The notes under the pieces are model-generated. The model was not told the origin of the DNA. It worked only from the letters and a program-made list of their open reading frames with translations, and did no database searches. A DNA stretch of 64,000 bases from NCBI RefSeq assembly GCF_006352065.1, contig NZ_CP040915.1:1550001-1614000 (forward strand), given 5' to 3'. Shown here in pieces: positions 44,212 through 53,170 of this stretch. Position numbers and translations under genes: made by a program. The stretch is from Georgenia yuyongxinii. GTDB taxonomy: Bacteria > Actinomycetota > Actinomycetes > Actinomycetales > Actinomycetaceae. The stretch's first letter is position 1. Each line of letters starts with the position of its first letter.

Positions 44212-45093
44212 CTACTCCTTCTTGAGCTTGTCCTGGACTGAGCCGGCGATCTTCTCGACCCGGTTGGGCACGTCGGTGGTGCCGTACATCCGGGCGTCGG
44301 GGCGGGTGACGTCGGGCATGGGCGCCGTCGTCGTCGGGCCGTCGTGGTAGGAGAACTCGCCGTTGCCGTCGGGCGTCGGCCCCTTGGCCCAGGACCCGTC
44401 GCCGGCCTGCTGACCGTCGGAGAAGTTCAGGTACTGGTAGGACACCGCGGTGTGCTCCTTCTTCTGCGGGAAGTTGCTCGGGACCGGCAGCTGCTCGAGC
44501 CCGTCCGCCTTGAGCTCCTCGACGGCGCGGAGCCACTGGTTCTGGTGCATCGTGTCGCGGGCCAGGAGGAAGGACAGCAGGTCGCGCACGCCGGCGTCGT
44601 CGGTCATGTGGTAGAGCCGGGCGACCTGGACGCGGCCCTGCATCTCGGCGTTGGCGTTGGCCATGAAGTCGGCCAGGAGGTTGCCGCTGGCGGTGATGAA
44701 TGACCCCTGCCACGGGTTGCCGTTGGAGTCCACCGCCCGCGCGCCGGCCCCCGCGACGATGGCGTGCTGGACGTCGGTGCCGCCGATGATCGCGGCGACG
44801 GTGGGGTCGTCCTGGATCGCGTCCTTGGTGATGCCCACCGGGGCCTTCTCGAGCAGCTGGGCGATCATCGTGGCGAGCATCTCGACATGGCCCATCTCCT
44901 CGGCGCCGATGCCGAAGACCAGGTCGCGGTACTTGCCGGGGATGTGCATGTTCCAGGCTTGGAACATGTACTGCATGGCCACCGTGATCTCGCCGTACTG
45001 GCCGCCGAGGACCTCCTGGAGCTTGCGGGCGTAGACGGCGTCGGGCTGGTCCGGCGTGGACGAGTACTGCAGCTCCTGCTTGTGGAAGAACAT
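44212..45093 (-). CDS. Manganese catalase
   Basis: Dimanganese (non-haem) catalase of 293 residues, breaking down hydrogen peroxide. Metal ligands are visible as E in GGQYGEITVAMQYMFQAW near 36, E and H in GIGAEEMGHVEMLATMIAQL near 65-71, E in NANAEMQGRVQVARLYHMTD and H in LARDTMHQNQWLRAVEEL. The C-terminal extension (SDGQQAGDG onward) is as in other bacterial members. ATG at 45093 after AGGAGA. It converges on the POR operon. With KatA downstream, the window has two unrelated catalases. Confidence 0.93.
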   Translation of the reverse strand: MFFHKQELQYSSTPDQPDAVYARKLQEVLGGQYGEITVAMQYMFQAWNMHIPGKYRDLVFGIGAEEMGHVEMLATMIAQLLEKAPVGITKDAIQDDPTVAAIIGGTDVQHAIVAGAGARAVDSNGNPWQGSFITASGNLLADFMANANAEMQGRVQVARLYHMTDDAGVRDLLSFLLARDTMHQNQWLRAVEELKADGLEQLPVPSNFPQKKEHTAVSYQYLNFSDGQQAGDGSWAKGPTPDGNGEFSYHDGPTTTAPMPDVTRPDARMYGTTDVPNRVEKIAGSVQDKLKKE

Positions 45094-45486
45094 CGGGTCT
45101 CCTCAAGTGCCGACTGTGAGGTCGGCGCATTATGGGCTTGCCTCTGAGCGGCAACTGCCGGGGACCGCGACATCGCGGCCCGGGCACCTCGCCTTTGACC
45201 TTCGGTCCGGCGTCCGGACCAAGGGTGTCCATCGTGAACCCGGACCGGGGGATGGTGCATCTGGAAAACCATGTTCGATGGACCGTTTGTCGGGCGGGCA
45301 CCTGGGCGGAGCGCTGGATCCGGGCCGATGTGGGTGGTCGGCGGCATGCTGCTGGTGAGGGCCGATACGGCCGTTCTCGGTGGCGGGTGCTCGGTTGACT
45401 TTGCCCGCTCGCCGACGAACACTGATGTCGAACGCATGTTCGACTCGCGGTTACGGCGGGTCGCTCGGGAGAGGGAGGAGGAGCCC
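45094..45486. other. Promoter region between catalase and imuA'
   Basis: 393-base gap between divergent genes. It contains the Mn-catalase leader (ending AGGAGACCCG before the ATG), an imperfect dyad around 45200-45225 (CCTTCGGTCCG / CGGACCAAGG) and the SOS box at 45428-45443. No further gene is supported, though an in-frame upstream extension of imuA' is open from 45271. Confidence 0.6.
45428..45443. promoter_or_regulatory. LexA SOS box upstream of imuA'
   Basis: TCGAACGCATGTTCGA is a perfect 16-base palindrome with the GAAC-N4-GTTC core of actinobacterial LexA sites. It ends 43 bases before the imuA' ATG. A second perfect box lies before dnaE2, so both parts of the mutasome should be induced together by DNA damage. 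Confidence 0.88.
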
Positions 45487-46485
45487 ATGGGAACGGTCAC
45501 GACCGCCCCCGACGTGCACCTCCGGACCCCCGATGATCCCGGCGGCTCCCGTCCGGCCCCCACCGGCCCGCCAGGCCGGCCCGCGGACCCGGCTGGCAAG
45601 CTCGCCGCCGCCCGAGCCGCGCTGACCCGGGCGGAGCTGGCGGCCGGCCTGCGCACCCGGCTGGCCGGGCCGACGGTGGTGGGCACCAGCCCTGCCCTGG
45701 TCGCCGTCTCCGGCGGGGCTGTCTCCGACACGGCCGCCCCGCTCGCGACGGTGGCGACCGGCGCCGGCCCGGTGCCCGGCGACGACCGGCACCTCCCGGT
45801 GCCCGGCGACGACCGGCACCTCCCGGTGCCCGGCGACGACCGGCACCTCCCGGTGCCCGGCGTCCTCGCGCCGCTCTTCCCCGGCGGCGCCCTCGCCCGC
45901 GGCAGCGTGGTCCAGGTGACCGGCTCCACCTCGGTCCTCCTTGCCCTGGCCGGGGCCGCCAGCGCGGACGGGGCCTGGTGCGCGCTCGCGGCCATGCCCG
46001 ACGTCGGGTGGCGCGCCGCCGCCGCGGCCGGCCTGGCGCCGGAGCGGGTGGCCGTGGTGCCCGCGCCCGGTCCGGACGCCGCGGCGGTGGTCGGCGCGCT
46101 GGCCGACGGCTTCGACGTGCTCGTGGTGGGCCGGTGCCCGGCCCTGGGGGAGCGGGACCGTCGGCTCCTCGGGTCCCGGCTGCGCACCCGGGGCGCCGTG
46201 CTGCTCAGCACCCACCCCTGGCCCGGCGCCCAGCTGGTGCTGCGGGCGACGGTGCAGTCCTGGGACGGCCTCGGCCAGGGGTGGGGCCATCTGGCACGGC
46301 AGGAGCTGGCGGTGCGGGCCACCGGCCGGGCCGGCGCCACACGGGCCCGCGAGGTCCGGGTCCACCTCGGTACCGCAGGGCTGCTCGTCCCCGTGCCGGG
46401 TGCGCCGTCGTCCGGCTTGGCGGCCGTCGCCACCCCGGCGTCCTCGGCCTCCCCGGACGAGGCGCCCCTGCTCCAGGCGGTGTGA
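45487..46485 (+). CDS. imuA': ImuA'-like RecA-fold mutasome protein
   Basis: RecA/SulA-like accessory protein of the DnaE2 mutasome. Recognition rests on position (SOS box upstream, imuB 1 base downstream) and on the RecA-like layout: LFPGGALARGSVVQVTGSTS, where the Walker A is degenerate, then AMPDVGWRAAAAAGLAPERV and VLLSTHPWPGAQLVLRATV. A Pro/Gly-rich linker holds three exact copies of a 9-residue unit PGDDRHLPV (27-bp repeat, 45771-45851). ATG at 45487 with GGAGGAGG upstream; the frame is open earlier but the SOS box would then fall inside the gene. Confidence 0.82.
   Translation: MGTVTTAPDVHLRTPDDPGGSRPAPTGPPGRPADPAGKLAAARAALTRAELAAGLRTRLAGPTVVGTSPALVAVSGGAVSDTAAPLATVATGAGPVPGDDRHLPVPGDDRHLPVPGDDRHLPVPGVLAPLFPGGALARGSVVQVTGSTSVLLALAGAASADGAWCALAAMPDVGWRAAAAAGLAPERVAVVPAPGPDAAAVVGALADGFDVLVVGRCPALGERDRRLLGSRLRTRGAVLLSTHPWPGAQLVLRATVQSWDGLGQGWGHLARQELAVRATGRAGATRAREVRVHLGTAGLLVPVPGAPSSGLAAVATPASSASPDEAPLLQAV
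45771..45862 (+). repeat. 27-bp tandem repeat in imuA'
   Basis: Three identical 27-base units (45771-45797, 45798-45824, 45825-45851) and an 11-base partial unit encode V-P-G-D-D-R-H-L-P three times in frame. Identical copies at the DNA level imply recent expansion by slippage. The insert lies just before the RecA-like core. Confidence 0.92.
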
Positions 46486-46486
46486 G

Positions 46487-48121
46487 ATGGCCACCGCCGG
46501 AACCGGGCGGGCCGCCCGCCGGGCCGTGCTGTGGGTCCCCGACTGGCCGGTGGCCGCAGCCCTCGCCGAGGGTGTCGTCGACCCGCAGGTCCCGGTCGCG
46601 GTGCACGACGGACGTGGCGTCGTCGTCGCCTCCGCCCCGGCCCGCCGCGCGGGCGTGCGCCGCGGCATGCGACGTCGCAGCGCCCAGCAGGTCTGCCCCG
46701 AGCTCGTGCTCCTGGCCGCCGACCCGGTGCGCGACGCGCGCGCTTTCGAACCGCTGGTCCAGGCGGTGGAGACGGTGGTCGCCGAGGTCGAGGTGGTCCG
46801 GCCCGGCATGGTCGTCTTCCTCGCACGCGGACCCGTGCGGCACGTCGGCTCGGAGGACGCCCTGGCCGAGCTGCTCGTCGGCACCGTTGCCACCGAGACC
46901 GGCGCCGAGTGCCAGGTGGGTCTGGGGGACGGGCTGCTCGCCGCCATGCTCGCCGCGCGGGCCGGGGTGCTCGTCCCCGCCGGTCCCGGCGCCACCGCGG
47001 ACTTCCTCGGCGCCCAGGACGTCGGGGCCCTGACCCTCGCGGCCAGCACCCGGCAGGCCGAGACCGAGACGGTCGAGCTCGTGGACCTGCTGCAACGCCT
47101 CGGTTTGCGCACCCTTGGGGCCTTCGCCGCCCTGGAGACCGGCGACGTCGCCGCCCGGTTCGGCACCCGCGGACTGGCCGCCCACCGCCTCGCCCGCGGG
47201 CTGGACATGCGCCCGCCCACCACGCGCCGGCCCGAGGACGACGTCGTCGCCGCGCGCGAGCTCGACCCGCCCGCCGAACGGGCCGACGTCGCCGCGTTCG
47301 CCGCCCGGGCGCTGGCCGAGCAGCTCGCCGAGCGCATGCTGCGGCGTGGGGTGGTCTGCGCCCGGCTGCGGGTGACGGCACGCACCGAGGACGGCAACGA
47401 GCTGGTCCGCACCTGGAGCATCGACGGCGCGCCCACCGCCGCCGAGCTGACCGACCGGGTGCGCTGGCAGCTCGAGGGGTGGCTCTCCGGGCGCAGCGGG
47501 CGGGCCCCCTCGGCGCCGCTGACCCACCTGGAGCTGACCGCTCAGGAGGTCAGCCCGGCGGGTGCGGTGCAGGACGGGCTGTGGGGACGCTCGCTGCGCG
47601 GGCACGCGCAGGCGGGCCGGGCTGCCCTGCGGGTGCAGGGGCTGCTCGGCGCGGAGGGCGTGCTCGTGCCGGTGCTCCAGGGCGGGCGGGACCCCCGTGC
47701 CGCCGCCCGGCTCGTGGCCTGGGGTGACGACCCGGCCCCGCTGCGCCGTCCCGACGCGCCCTGGCCGGGGCAGGTGCCCGCGCCCTGGCCGGCCACCGTG
47801 CCCGCCGAGCCGGTGCCGGTCCGGCTCATCGACGCCGCCGGCGCGCCGGTGCGCGTGGACGCCCGGGGTCGGGCCAGCGCCGCGCCCGCGTGCGTGGTCG
47901 TGCCCCCGGACCCGCGGACGGTGGCGGGGCAGGCCCCCGCGCCGGTGGCGGCGGGGGAGTACCCGTTGCGCGCGTGGGCGGGCCCGTGGCCGGTGACCGA
48001 ACGGTGGTGGTCGCCCGAGGGGCGTCGGCGCGCCTACGTCCAGGTGGTCCCGGAGGGGGTGCCGGCGCTGCTCCTGGCCGTCGAGCGCGGCGCCTGGCAG
48101 GTGGAGGGGGTGTACGACTGA
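46487..48121 (+). CDS. imuB: ImuB, catalytically inactive Y-family polymerase-like protein
   Basis: Y-family polymerase homologue that bridges ImuA', DnaE2 and the beta clamp in induced mutagenesis. The polymerase fold is evident (VPDWPVAAALAEGVVDP; RAGVRRGMRRRSAQQVCPEL; LGLRTLGAFAALETGDVAAR; RGLDMRPP), but the catalytic carboxylates are gone: the first motif reads VLWVPDWPV and the SIDE-type motif is VRPGMVVF. This loss is normal for ImuB. A long C-terminal region follows (~res 350-544). It begins 1 base after the imuA' stop. Confidence 0.9.
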   Translation: MATAGTGRAARRAVLWVPDWPVAAALAEGVVDPQVPVAVHDGRGVVVASAPARRAGVRRGMRRRSAQQVCPELVLLAADPVRDARAFEPLVQAVETVVAEVEVVRPGMVVFLARGPVRHVGSEDALAELLVGTVATETGAECQVGLGDGLLAAMLAARAGVLVPAGPGATADFLGAQDVGALTLAASTRQAETETVELVDLLQRLGLRTLGAFAALETGDVAARFGTRGLAAHRLARGLDMRPPTTRRPEDDVVAARELDPPAERADVAAFAARALAEQLAERMLRRGVVCARLRVTARTEDGNELVRTWSIDGAPTAAELTDRVRWQLEGWLSGRSGRAPSAPLTHLELTAQEVSPAGAVQDGLWGRSLRGHAQAGRAALRVQGLLGAEGVLVPVLQGGRDPRAAARLVAWGDDPAPLRRPDAPWPGQVPAPWPATVPAEPVPVRLIDAAGAPVRVDARGRASAAPACVVVPPDPRTVAGQAPAPVAAGEYPLRAWAGPWPVTERWWSPEGRRRAYVQVVPEGVPALLLAVERGAWQVEGVYD

Positions 48122-48159
48122 CTGGGCAAAGCCGAGCCGACTGGGCAGGATCGACTCCC

Positions 48160-48984
48160 ATGACCGTTTGGATCTGCCGCACGTGCGCCGTCGAGCACCC
48201 CGACGCCGACCGACCGCCACAGGTGTGCGCGATCTGCGCGGACGAACGGCAGTGGGTCCCGGCCGCCGGCCAGCAGTGGACCACCCTCGACGAGCTGCGC
48301 ACGCCCGACCGGAAGATGGCGGTCGAGGAGGTCGAGCCCGACCTCTTCGGCATCACCGTCGACCCCGAGGTGGGCATCGGCCAGCGCACCCTCCTTGTAC
48401 GCACACCCGCGGGCAACCTGCTGTGGGACCCCACCGGCTACCTCGACGAGGACACCGGGCGACGGCTCGGCGACCTCGGCCCGGTCGTGGCCATCGCGGC
48501 GAGCCATCCGCACATGTTCGGCGTCCAGGTCGAGTGGAGCCGGGCTCTGGGGGACGTCCCGGTACTCGTCAACGAGGCCGACGCCCGCTGGCTGGCACGC
48601 CCGGACGCGGTGGTGCGCTACTGGTCCGGCACGTTCGAGGTGGTTCCCGGGCTCAGGCTGCACCAGATCGGCGGGCACTTTCCCGGCAGCGCGGTCGCAC
48701 ACTGGCCGGCGGGGGCCGGTGGCGCCGGTGCTCTGCTGGCCGGGGACACCATCGCACCCAACCCGGACCGTGCCACGGTCTCGTTCATGCGCAGCTACCC
48801 CAACCGCATCCCGCTCTCCGGTGGCGTGGTCGAGCGGCTGGCCCGCAGCGTCGAGCCGCTGGCCTTCGACCGGCTCTACGGCAACTTCGCCGGGGTCGTG
48901 CCCACCGGCGCCAAGGCCGCCGTGCGGTACTCGGCCGCCCGGCATGTCGCCTGGGTGACCGGCGAGCACGACGACGAGACCTGA
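48160..48984 (+). CDS. MBL-fold hydrolase with N-terminal zinc ribbon
   Basis: 274-residue protein joining a small N-terminal zinc-ribbon-like segment (ICRTCAVEH...VCAICADERQ, two CxxC pairs, res 5-31) to a metallo-beta-lactamase-like domain. The metal motif appears as SHPHMFG rather than canonical HxHxDH, with HQIGGHFPGSAVAHW and LLAGDTIAPNPDR further on. ATG at 48160. It separates imuB from dnaE2 together with the next gene; neither has a SOS box of its own. Substrate unknown. Confidence 0.83.
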   Translation: MTVWICRTCAVEHPDADRPPQVCAICADERQWVPAAGQQWTTLDELRTPDRKMAVEEVEPDLFGITVDPEVGIGQRTLLVRTPAGNLLWDPTGYLDEDTGRRLGDLGPVVAIAASHPHMFGVQVEWSRALGDVPVLVNEADARWLARPDAVVRYWSGTFEVVPGLRLHQIGGHFPGSAVAHWPAGAGGAGALLAGDTIAPNPDRATVSFMRSYPNRIPLSGGVVERLARSVEPLAFDRLYGNFAGVVPTGAKAAVRYSAARHVAWVTGEHDDET

Positions 48985-49055
48985 GTCGATCCGACCCTAC
49001 GCCGGGCCCGCGGCGGGGAGACTTGGGGCGGTCCGTCAGCCACCGGAGGCCTGCG

Positions 49056-49625
49056 ATGCGCCAGATCGTCCTGCACATGTCCGTCTCCCTGGACGGCTAC
49101 ATCGAGGGCCCGAACCGGGAGATCGACTGGCACGTCGTCGATGACGAGCTGCACCAGCACATGAACGACGTGCTGGGCCCCATGGGCGCGTTCCTCCACG
49201 GCCGCGTCGTCTACGAGCTCATGGCGGACTACTGGCCCACCGCCGACGCCGACCCCGCCGCCCCCGGCGTCATCCGCGAGTTCGCCGCGATCTGGCGGGA
49301 GAAGCCGAAGTATGTGTACTCGCGCACCCTGCAGCAGGCGGGCTGGAACAGCACCATCGTGCGCGACGTCGTGCCGGAGCAGGTCGCGGCGCTCAAGGCC
49401 GAGCCCGGCGGCGACCTGGTGCTCGGTGGGGCGGACCTGGGCGCGGCGTTCCTCCGGCACGACCTGATCGACGAGTTCCGCACCTACGTCCACCCGGTGC
49501 TCATCGGCCGCGGCACGCCGCTGTTTCCCGCCCGGGACGGGCGGGCACGGCTGGATCTGGTCGAGACCCGGACGTTCGGCAACGGCGTCGTGCTGCTGCA
49601 CCACCGGCGAGTACGTTCGAACTGA
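49056..49625 (+). CDS. Dihydrofolate reductase-family protein
   Basis: 189-residue DHFR/RibD-C-fold protein, unrelated in detail to the one at 30135. Signatures are QIVLHMSVSLDGYIEGPNRE, GAFLHGRVVYELMADYWPT, KYVYSRTLQQAGWNSTIV and the cofactor-binding GGDLVLGGADLGAAFLRHDL, then VHPVLIGRGTPLF. The ATG at 49056 has GGAGG upstream. The dnaE2 SOS box overlaps its 3' end (49617-49632). Function unknown. Confidence 0.87.
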   Translation: MRQIVLHMSVSLDGYIEGPNREIDWHVVDDELHQHMNDVLGPMGAFLHGRVVYELMADYWPTADADPAAPGVIREFAAIWREKPKYVYSRTLQQAGWNSTIVRDVVPEQVAALKAEPGGDLVLGGADLGAAFLRHDLIDEFRTYVHPVLIGRGTPLFPARDGRARLDLVETRTFGNGVVLLHHRRVRSN

Positions 49626-49632
49626 CGTTCGA
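49617..49632. promoter_or_regulatory. LexA SOS box upstream of dnaE2
   Basis: TCGAACTGACGTTCGA has perfect outer symmetry and the GAAC-N4-GTTC core. It starts inside the last codons of the DHFR-like gene and ends 12 bases before the dnaE2 GTG, so LexA bound here would block dnaE2 directly. Confidence 0.88.
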
Positions 49633-49644
49633 TATGCTGGGGCG

Positions 49645-52600
49645 GTGGTGGTCCCCTACGCCGAGCTGCACGCTCACTCGGCCTTCAGCTTCCTCGACGG
49701 CGCGAGCCAGCCCGAGGAGCTCGCCGTCGAGGCCGCGCGGCTCGGGCTCGAGGCCCTCGCCCTGACCGACCACGACGGCCTCTACGGCGTGGTGCGCCTG
49801 GCCGAGGCCGCCCGCGCCCTCGGCCTGCCCACCGTGCTCGGCGCCGAGCTGAACCTGGGCACCACCGGGCGCGCCGGTGGCGCCACCGCCGCGGGGGCGC
49901 ACGGGCAGATGGACCCGGACGGCACCCACCTGCTCGTCCTGACCCGGGGCGCGGAGGGCTACCGGCGCCTGTCCCGCGCGATCGCGCAGGCGCACCTGAG
50001 CGCCGGTGCCAAGGGTCTGGCGGACTACGACCTGGAAGACCTCGCCGCCCAGGCGGACGGGCACTGGCTCGTGCTCACCGGGTGTCGCAAGGGTGCGGTG
50101 CGCCAGGCACTGGAGGGTACCGGCCCTGGTTCGGTCGTCGGCCAGGGCGCTGCCACCAGCCCACGCTCCGCCGTCGGGTATTCCGACGGCGAGCGGGCCG
50201 CCCGGGCCGAGCTGGACCGGCTCACCGCCCTGTTCGGGCGGGACAACGTGGCGGTGGAGATCACCGACACCGGCTCCCCGCCGGACTCCGCCCGCAACGA
50301 CGCCCTCGCGGCGCTGGCCCGCGCCGCCGGTCTGCCCCTGGTGGCCACCGGTGCGGTGCACTGCGCCCGCCCCGGGGACCAGCTGCTCGCCGACGTCCTG
50401 GCCGCCACCCGCGCCCGGGCCAGCCTGGAGGAGATCGACGGCTGGCTGCCCGCGGCACCGGCGCACCTGCGCTCGGGGGCCGAGATGGCCGAGCGGCACC
50501 ACCGCCACCCGGCCGCCGTCCCCACCTCGGTGGCCCTGGCCGCCGAGTGCGCCTTCGACCTGCAGCTCGTCGCCCCGAACCTGCCCCCGCACCCGGTCCC
50601 GCCCGGGCACACCGAGGCCACCTGGCTGCGTGAGCTGACCTACCGCGGCGCCGCGCAGCGGTACGGGCCGCGCGGGGCGGAGCGGGTGCCCGGCGCCTAC
50701 GACATGATCGAGCACGAGCTGGCGATCATCGAGCAGCTGAGCTTCCCCGGCTACTTCCTCATCGTCCACGAGATCGTGGAGTTCTGCCGCGACCGGCACA
50801 TCCTGTGCCAGGGCCGCGGCTCGGCGGCGAACTCCGCGGTGTGCTTCGCCCTGGGCATCACCGCCGTCGACGCCGTGCAGCACCGCCTGCTCTTCGAGCG
50901 GTTCCTCTCCCCGGGGCGCTCCGGCCCGCCGGACATCGACCTGGACATCGAGTCGGGCCGCCGCGAGGAGGTCATCCAGTTCGTCTACGAGCGTTACGGG
51001 CGCGAACACGCCGCCCAGGTGGCCAACGTCATCTCCTACCGGCCCCGGTCCGCGGTGCGCGACGCCGCCCGCGCCTTCGGCTACGACGTCGGCCAGCAGG
51101 ACGCCTGGTCCAAGAGCATCGAGCGGTGGGGGAGCCTGCGCACCGCCGACGACGGCGACGGCGGCGCGGGGCCGACCACCCGCGACGGGCGGGCCGCCCC
51201 GCCCGCGGACGATCTCGGCGGGATCCCCGAGCACGTGCTCGACGTCGCCGAGCAGATGCTGCGCCTGCCCCGGCACCTGGGCATCCACTCCGGCGGCATG
51301 GTGCTGTGCGACCGCCCCGTCATCGAGGTCTGCCCGGTGGAGTGGGCCACCATGCCCGGGCGCACCGTGCTGCAGTGGGACAAGGACGACTGCGCCGACG
51401 CCGGGCTGGTCAAGTTCGACCTGCTGGGTCTGGGCATGCTCACCGCGCTGCGGCTGGCCTTCGACGCCATCAACGCCGCTGAGGGACGCGGGGTCGACGG
51501 CGCACCGCCGGAGCTGGGCCTGCACTCCCTGCCCCAGGAGGACCCGGCCGTCTACGACCTGCTGTGCGCGGCGGACACGGTCGGGGTGTTCCAGGTGGAG
51601 TCCCGCGCCCAGATGGCCACCCTGCCGCGGCTGCGGCCGCGGTGCTTCTACGACATCGTCGTCGAGGTCGCCCTGATCCGGCCCGGACCCATCCAGGGCA
51701 ACTCGGTCAACCCCTACATCAACCGGCGGCTGGGCCGGGAGGAGGTCACCTACCTGCACCCGCTGCTGGAGCCGGCGCTGTCGAAGACCCTCGGGGTGCC
51801 GCTGTTCCAGGAGCAGCTCATGCAGATCGCGATCGATGTCGCGAACTTCAGCCCCGCTGAGGCGGACCAGCTGCGCAAGGCCATGGGCTCCAAGCGCTCC
51901 ACCGAGCGGATGGAGGCCCTGCACGGCCGGCTGCTGGCCGGGATGGCCGAGAACGGGGTCACCGACGAGGTGGCCGAGGCCATCTACGACAAGCTCCGCG
52001 CCTTCGCCGACTTCGGGTTCCCCGAGTCACACTCCTTCTCCTTCGCCTACCTCGTCTACGCCAGCGCCTGGCTCAAGGTGCACCACCCGGAGGCGTTCTA
52101 CGCCGCGCTGCTGGCGGCCCAGCCGATGGGGTTCTACTCCCCGCAGTCCCTGGTGGCCGACGCCCGCCGGCACGGGGTGGCCGTGCTGCGCGCCGACGTC
52201 AACGCCTCGGCGGTCCAGGCGCAGGTCGAGCGCCTCCCCGCCGACGCCGTCATCTCACGGGATCAGGGCGGGGGCGACGTCGCACACCTCGTCCGCCCCC
52301 ACCCCCACCTGGCCGTCCGGCTGGGGCTGGCGCCGGTGCGCGGGGTGGGGGAGAAGACCGCCGAACGGGTCGTCGCCGAGCGCGAGCGTGGCGGGCCTTT
52401 CACCGACCTCGCCGACCTCGCCCGGCGGGTGGACGTGACCGCGGCCCAGCTCGAGGCGTTGGCCACCGCGGGGGCGCTGGGCTGCTTCGGGCTGGACCGG
52501 CGCGAGGCGCTGTGGGCCGCGGGGGTTCTCGCGGGGGAGCACGGCACCCGGCACGCGGGCCGGCGTCGCCGCCGCGCCGGGCACGCCACGGACCGGGGCA

Positions 52601-53106
52601 CGCCGTCGTCGCCGGAGGAGGCCGGGCCGGTCTGGTACCAGCCCCCGCTGCCGGGCACCGCCGTCGGGGCCGGTGCGCCGCTGCTGCCCGGGATGGACGA
52701 GGTCGAGACCGCGGTGGCGGACGTGTGGGCCACCGGCGTCTCCCCGGAGAGCTACCCCACGCAGTTCCGCCGGGGCGACCTGGTGGCCGGGGGAGTGCTC
52801 ACGGTGGCGGACCTGGCCGTCCACGCGGCGGGGGAGCGCCTGCGGGTGGCGGGGGTCGTCACGCACCGGCAGCGCCCGGGCACCGCCGGCGGGGTGACCT
52901 TCCTGTCCCTGGAGGACGAGACGGGTCTGCTCAACGTGGTCTGCTCGCCCGGCCTGTGGGCGCGGTACCGGCAGGTGGCCCGCACCAGCGCGGCCCTGGT
53001 GGTCCGCGGCACCCTGGAGCGGGCCGACGGCGTGACGAACCTCGTGGCGGACCAGATCGCCCCGCTCAGCCTGGTGGTGCCGTCCGTGTCCCGGGACTTC
53101 CGGTAA
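49645..53106 (+). CDS. dnaE2: Error-prone DNA polymerase DnaE2 (ImuC)
   Basis: C-family polymerase alpha subunit dedicated to translesion, mutagenic synthesis. The PHP domain opens YAELHAHSAFSFLDGAS (res 4-20). The polymerase palm has GRGSAANSAVCFALGIT and the catalytic Asp motif PPDIDLDIESGRREEV near residue 430. The fingers follow (VALIRPGPIQGNSVNPYINR), then HhH (GVGEKTAERVVAER) and a C-terminal OB domain (VVTHRQRPGTAGGVTFLSLE). 1153 aa is within the DnaE2 range. GTG start right after the SOS box. It works with ImuA' and ImuB encoded 1.5 kb upstream. Confidence 0.95.
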   Translation: MVVPYAELHAHSAFSFLDGASQPEELAVEAARLGLEALALTDHDGLYGVVRLAEAARALGLPTVLGAELNLGTTGRAGGATAAGAHGQMDPDGTHLLVLTRGAEGYRRLSRAIAQAHLSAGAKGLADYDLEDLAAQADGHWLVLTGCRKGAVRQALEGTGPGSVVGQGAATSPRSAVGYSDGERAARAELDRLTALFGRDNVAVEITDTGSPPDSARNDALAALARAAGLPLVATGAVHCARPGDQLLADVLAATRARASLEEIDGWLPAAPAHLRSGAEMAERHHRHPAAVPTSVALAAECAFDLQLVAPNLPPHPVPPGHTEATWLRELTYRGAAQRYGPRGAERVPGAYDMIEHELAIIEQLSFPGYFLIVHEIVEFCRDRHILCQGRGSAANSAVCFALGITAVDAVQHRLLFERFLSPGRSGPPDIDLDIESGRREEVIQFVYERYGREHAAQVANVISYRPRSAVRDAARAFGYDVGQQDAWSKSIERWGSLRTADDGDGGAGPTTRDGRAAPPADDLGGIPEHVLDVAEQMLRLPRHLGIHSGGMVLCDRPVIEVCPVEWATMPGRTVLQWDKDDCADAGLVKFDLLGLGMLTALRLAFDAINAAEGRGVDGAPPELGLHSLPQEDPAVYDLLCAADTVGVFQVESRAQMATLPRLRPRCFYDIVVEVALIRPGPIQGNSVNPYINRRLGREEVTYLHPLLEPALSKTLGVPLFQEQLMQIAIDVANFSPAEADQLRKAMGSKRSTERMEALHGRLLAGMAENGVTDEVAEAIYDKLRAFADFGFPESHSFSFAYLVYASAWLKVHHPEAFYAALLAAQPMGFYSPQSLVADARRHGVAVLRADVNASAVQAQVERLPADAVISRDQGGGDVAHLVRPHPHLAVRLGLAPVRGVGEKTAERVVAERERGGPFTDLADLARRVDVTAAQLEALATAGALGCFGLDRREALWAAGVLAGEHGTRHAGRRRRRAGHATDRGTPSSPEEAGPVWYQPPLPGTAVGAGAPLLPGMDEVETAVADVWATGVSPESYPTQFRRGDLVAGGVLTVADLAVHAAGERLRVAGVVTHRQRPGTAGGVTFLSLEDETGLLNVVCSPGLWARYRQVARTSAALVVRGTLERADGVTNLVADQIAPLSLVVPSVSRDFR

Positions 53107-53170
53107 CCGGTGCGCCGGTTGCGGGCCAGCGTCGGACAACCCCGACGCCGTGGCGGCGTGGCGGCCGCGG

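Noticed and set aside
42455-45301. Minus-strand open frame of 948 codons
   Set aside because: Antisense shadow of the GltD-like flavoprotein gene and an out-of-frame reading of the Mn-catalase gene; no domain in this frame.
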